The notes below the pieces were generated by a model. That model was not told where the DNA came from and did no database searches. It saw only the letters and a list, made by a program, of their open reading frames with translations. From an uncultured Oscillospiraceae bacterium (GTDB taxonomy: Bacteria > Bacillota > Clostridia > Oscillospirales > Oscillospiraceae): a stretch of DNA of 6,868 nucleotides. The stretch is taken from contig CAUBIP010000083.1 in the NCBI GenBank assembly GCA_958436045.1, positions 1 to 6,868 of the forward strand, in the 5' to 3' direction. The translations under genes were made by a program, and so were the position numbers. Of the stretch, positions 5,967-6,868 are shown in pieces; within the stretch, counting starts at the first letter, position 1; each line of letters opens with the position of its first letter.

Positions 5967-5998
5967 AAAAAAACCAGCCCTGCACAGCGGCCGGCTGG
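5967..5998 (-). terminator. Intrinsic terminator between repressor and recombinase genes
   Basis: On the minus strand CCAGCC (5998-5993) pairs with GGCTGG (5979-5974) around a 13-nt loop, followed by TTTTTTT (5973-5967). It lies about 315 nt past the repressor stop and 76 nt before the recombinase start. It could end the repressor transcript or attenuate read-through into the recombinase. The 6-bp stem is short, but the T-run is strong. Confidence 0.65.
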
Positions 5999-6053
5999 GA
6001 CATGCTATTCCTATAAAGATTGTGTTAAGAAAGAAAACGGAAAAGGATTCCCC

Positions 6054-6083
6054 TTGTCAGAGCTGCAGTAATTGTGCTATACT
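6054..6083 (+). promoter_or_regulatory. Extended -10 promoter candidate reading toward the small + strand ORF
   Basis: TTGTCA (6054-6059), 18 bp, TATACT (6078-6083), preceded by TGC, an extended -10. The start would be near 6090, about 150 nt before the small ORF at 6240. Readthrough past that ORF would be antisense to the repressor gene. Hexamers are good; use is unproven. The rest of 5999-6239 shows no gene I can support; a 66-codon minus-strand frame there has no good ribosome site. Confidence 0.5.
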
Positions 6084-6239
6084 GTCCTCAAGAGAGATTT
6101 GTTGGAAATGGGGATTCTGCACAATTTCACCTCCATAGAATCAGCAATTTTGACCAGAAGTATTTTCAAAACGAAATGATTTTCCCACCACACGGCGCGC
6201 TTTCCAGCGTGGTCCGCGCGGCCTAAAGGGGGATACGTG

Positions 6240-6383
6240 ATGGAACAAAGTGAGTTAAAGGCGCTGCTGCAGATCATGGATGCGGCGCAAAAGCAGGAGT
6301 TGCTGGCGGTGCTCAGGGCCGTGACAGCTTGTAGCGAATGTAATCCAGAATTTCTTCTTGCTTCTCCGGCGGCAATTGGCTGA
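6240..6383 (+). CDS. Small ORF of 47 aa, unknown function, convergent with the repressor gene
   Basis: ATG 6240 follows AAAGGGGGATACGTG, giving a usable ribosome site (AGGGGG, about 7 nt spacing). The first 30 residues (SELKALLQIMDAAQKQELLAVL within them) read as a regular amphipathic helix rich in Leu, Gln and Lys. The last 17, including two Cys, are read from DNA that is also the 3' end of the repressor gene on the other strand (71-bp overlap). I do not recognise a family. It could be a genuine small phage-type protein, or the 5' remnant of a longer gene cut off when the repressor gene came to lie next to it. The upstream promoter candidate at 6054 favours expression. Confidence 0.4.
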   Translation: MEQSELKALLQIMDAAQKQELLAVLRAVTACSECNPEFLLASPAAIG

Positions 6384-6642
6384 ACAACTGCAGGATCTCC
6401 TGATCCGGCTGCCCGGTCTGCGGCGGCTGCAGCGTGTCTGACTCGCCCAGCAGATAGAGCAGGTCGACCTGTAATCGGTGGGCATAGTCTGCCGCGACGG
6501 AGATTTTCGGCGTCCGCTGGCCGTTTTCATAGCGACAGATGACCTGTTTTGAGGTGCCAAGCAGGTCGGCCATCTCTTGCAGTGTATAGTGGCGCGCCTC
6601 CCGGACCGCACGCAGGCGGGTTGCAAAGCTTTCTTTTGGCAA
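6313..6642 (-). CDS. XRE-family helix-turn-helix repressor
   Basis: A 109-aa protein with an N-terminal lambda-repressor-like DNA-binding domain. The helix-turn-helix is TLQEMADLLGTSKQVICRYENGQ (20-42), followed by the typical RTPKISVAADYAHRLQVDLLYLLG (43-66). The C-terminal tail (75-109) is helical and charged (EILQLFSQLPPEKQEEILDYI), probably for dimerisation; there is no peptidase domain, so it is not a LexA/CI-type self-cleaving repressor. The start is TTG 6642, with AGGGGGG 8 nt upstream; an ATG at 6650 is in another frame and is better explained as part of the ribosome site region. It is divergent from a strong + strand promoter at 6737 that leads out of the window, the usual layout of an element's immunity repressor. 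Autoregulation is inferred from repeats overlapping its own -35. Confidence 0.92.
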   Translation of the reverse strand: MPKESFATRLRAVREARHYTLQEMADLLGTSKQVICRYENGQRTPKISVAADYAHRLQVDLLYLLGESDTLQPPQTGQPDQEILQLFSQLPPEKQEEILDYIRYKLSRP

Positions 6643-6666
6643 TGGATCATCCCCCCTTTTTGGGAG

Positions 6667-6695
6667 ATGGTATCACAAGAAAACGTCAATTGCAA
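6667..6695 (-). promoter_or_regulatory. Probable promoter of the XRE repressor gene
   Basis: On the minus strand TTGCAA (6695-6690), 17 bp, TACCAT (6672-6667), placing the start near 6660, only about 18 nt before the TTG codon. The -35 is inside the first copy of a direct repeat, which suggests operator control. An alternative -35, TTGACG, is too close to the -10 to fit. Confidence 0.5.
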
Positions 6696-6709
6696 GCTGA
6701 AATTGCAAG
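6688..6709. repeat. Direct repeat AATTGCAAG x2, likely operator
   Basis: AATTGCAAG occurs at 6688-6696 and 6701-6709, a 13-bp period. The core TTGCAA is itself palindromic. The first copy covers the presumed -35 of the repressor gene and both lie between the divergent promoters. A partial further copy (TTTTGCAC) sits at 6713-6720. Binding by the adjacent XRE protein is inference. Confidence 0.5.
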
Positions 6710-6736
6710 ATTTTTTGCACAATCGTCCACTACATG

Positions 6737-6770
6737 TTGACAAAATGCTTCGCACATGATACGATATCAT
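6737..6770 (+). promoter_or_regulatory. Strong divergent promoter with a palindromic operator over its -10
   Basis: TTGACA (6737-6742), 17 bp, TACGAT (6760-6765). A perfect inverted repeat, ATGATA-CGA-TATCAT (6756-6770), covers the -10 and the bases after it, a good place for a repressor to block initiation. Transcription would start near 6772 and leave the window; no gene start I can trust is seen in 6771-6868. Confidence 0.65.
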
Positions 6771-6832
6771 TGCTGGATGTTTTCATTTTTCACGGCACGC
6801 AGAGGCGGTTTCTTTTTTTGTCGGGATGTCAC

Positions 6833-6862
6833 CAAACGGGCAACTTTCGGATAACAAACGGG
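6833..6862. repeat. Two CAAACGGG repeats spaced 22 bp, running to the window end
   Basis: CAAACGGG at 6833-6840 and 6855-6862; GTCACC also occurs just before the first and right after the second (6828-6833, 6862-6867). Spacing of 22 bp places both on the same face of the helix. They could be operator or iteron-like sites, or the beginning of a longer array, but only two copies are visible. Confidence 0.35.
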
Positions 6863-6868
6863 TCACCT

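Larger units (their letters stand above)
4362..6868. mobile_element. Integrated element with large serine recombinase and XRE repressor (right end outside window)
   Basis: From the break in the aminotransferase gene to the window end, the genes are those of a phage- or ICE-like element: a serine recombinase beside the junction, an XRE repressor, a small ORF, and a divergent promoter region with operator-like repeats. No structural, conjugation or replication gene is visible, so the type (prophage, ICE or small mobilisable element) is undecided. The 3' half of the aminotransferase gene does not reappear here, so the element extends past 6868. Confidence 0.75.

Noticed and set aside
6077..6277. 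66-codon minus-strand frame between repressor and recombinase
   Set aside because: It has no good ribosome site, a Cys/Pro-rich irregular composition, and overlaps the + strand promoter and small-ORF start. Probably spurious.
1..6868. CRISPR arrays, tRNA or rRNA genes
   Set aside because: No regularly spaced repeat-spacer units, no cloverleaf with T-loop consensus, and no rRNA signature were found on either strand.

Overview
The window (about 60% GC by eye) looks like a chromosomal piece of a high-GC gut Clostridia, most likely Oscillospiraceae-like. The reasons are Shine-Dalgarno AGGAGG sites, a DUF3343 / class V aminotransferase pair, a lysine riboswitch with a Gram-positive style intrinsic terminator, and a large serine recombinase. 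The organism call is inference from gene types and composition.

Left (1-1123, + strand): the 3' part of an MscS-type mechanosensitive channel gene, then a 112-aa cysteine-containing small protein that resembles DUF6951, closed by a strong intrinsic terminator. A 171-bp stretch with no recognisable gene (1151-1321), bounded by 10-bp inverted repeats, separates this unit from the next.

Middle (1323-3425, - strand): a 576-aa NhaC-superfamily transporter with an unusual N-terminal pair of CxxCxGxG motifs. Its roughly 285-nt leader holds a textbook lysine riboswitch (P1, a perfect L2-L3 kissing loop and the conserved junction strings) and an intrinsic terminator just before the ribosome binding site. 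The gene is therefore best read as a lysine-repressed lysine transporter (LysW type), not a housekeeping Na+/H+ antiporter. Its promoter is back to back with a + strand promoter, and the two share one -35 heptamer.

Right of that (3419-4361, + strand): a DUF3343 (Se/S-carrier-like) gene is translationally coupled to a cysteine-desulfurase-like class V aminotransferase gene, a pair known from selenium/sulfur handling loci. The aminotransferase is cut at the codon of its PLP-binding lysine (MPGHK).

From about 4362 to the window end lies a mobile element. It carries a complete 491-aa large serine recombinase reading toward the junction, a terminator and hairpin in the recombinase leader, a small + strand ORF, and a 109-aa XRE-family repressor. 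A divergent promoter region with repeats and a palindrome sits beside the repressor and resembles a phage/ICE immunity switch. The other end of the element, and presumably the 3' half of the aminotransferase gene, lie outside the window.
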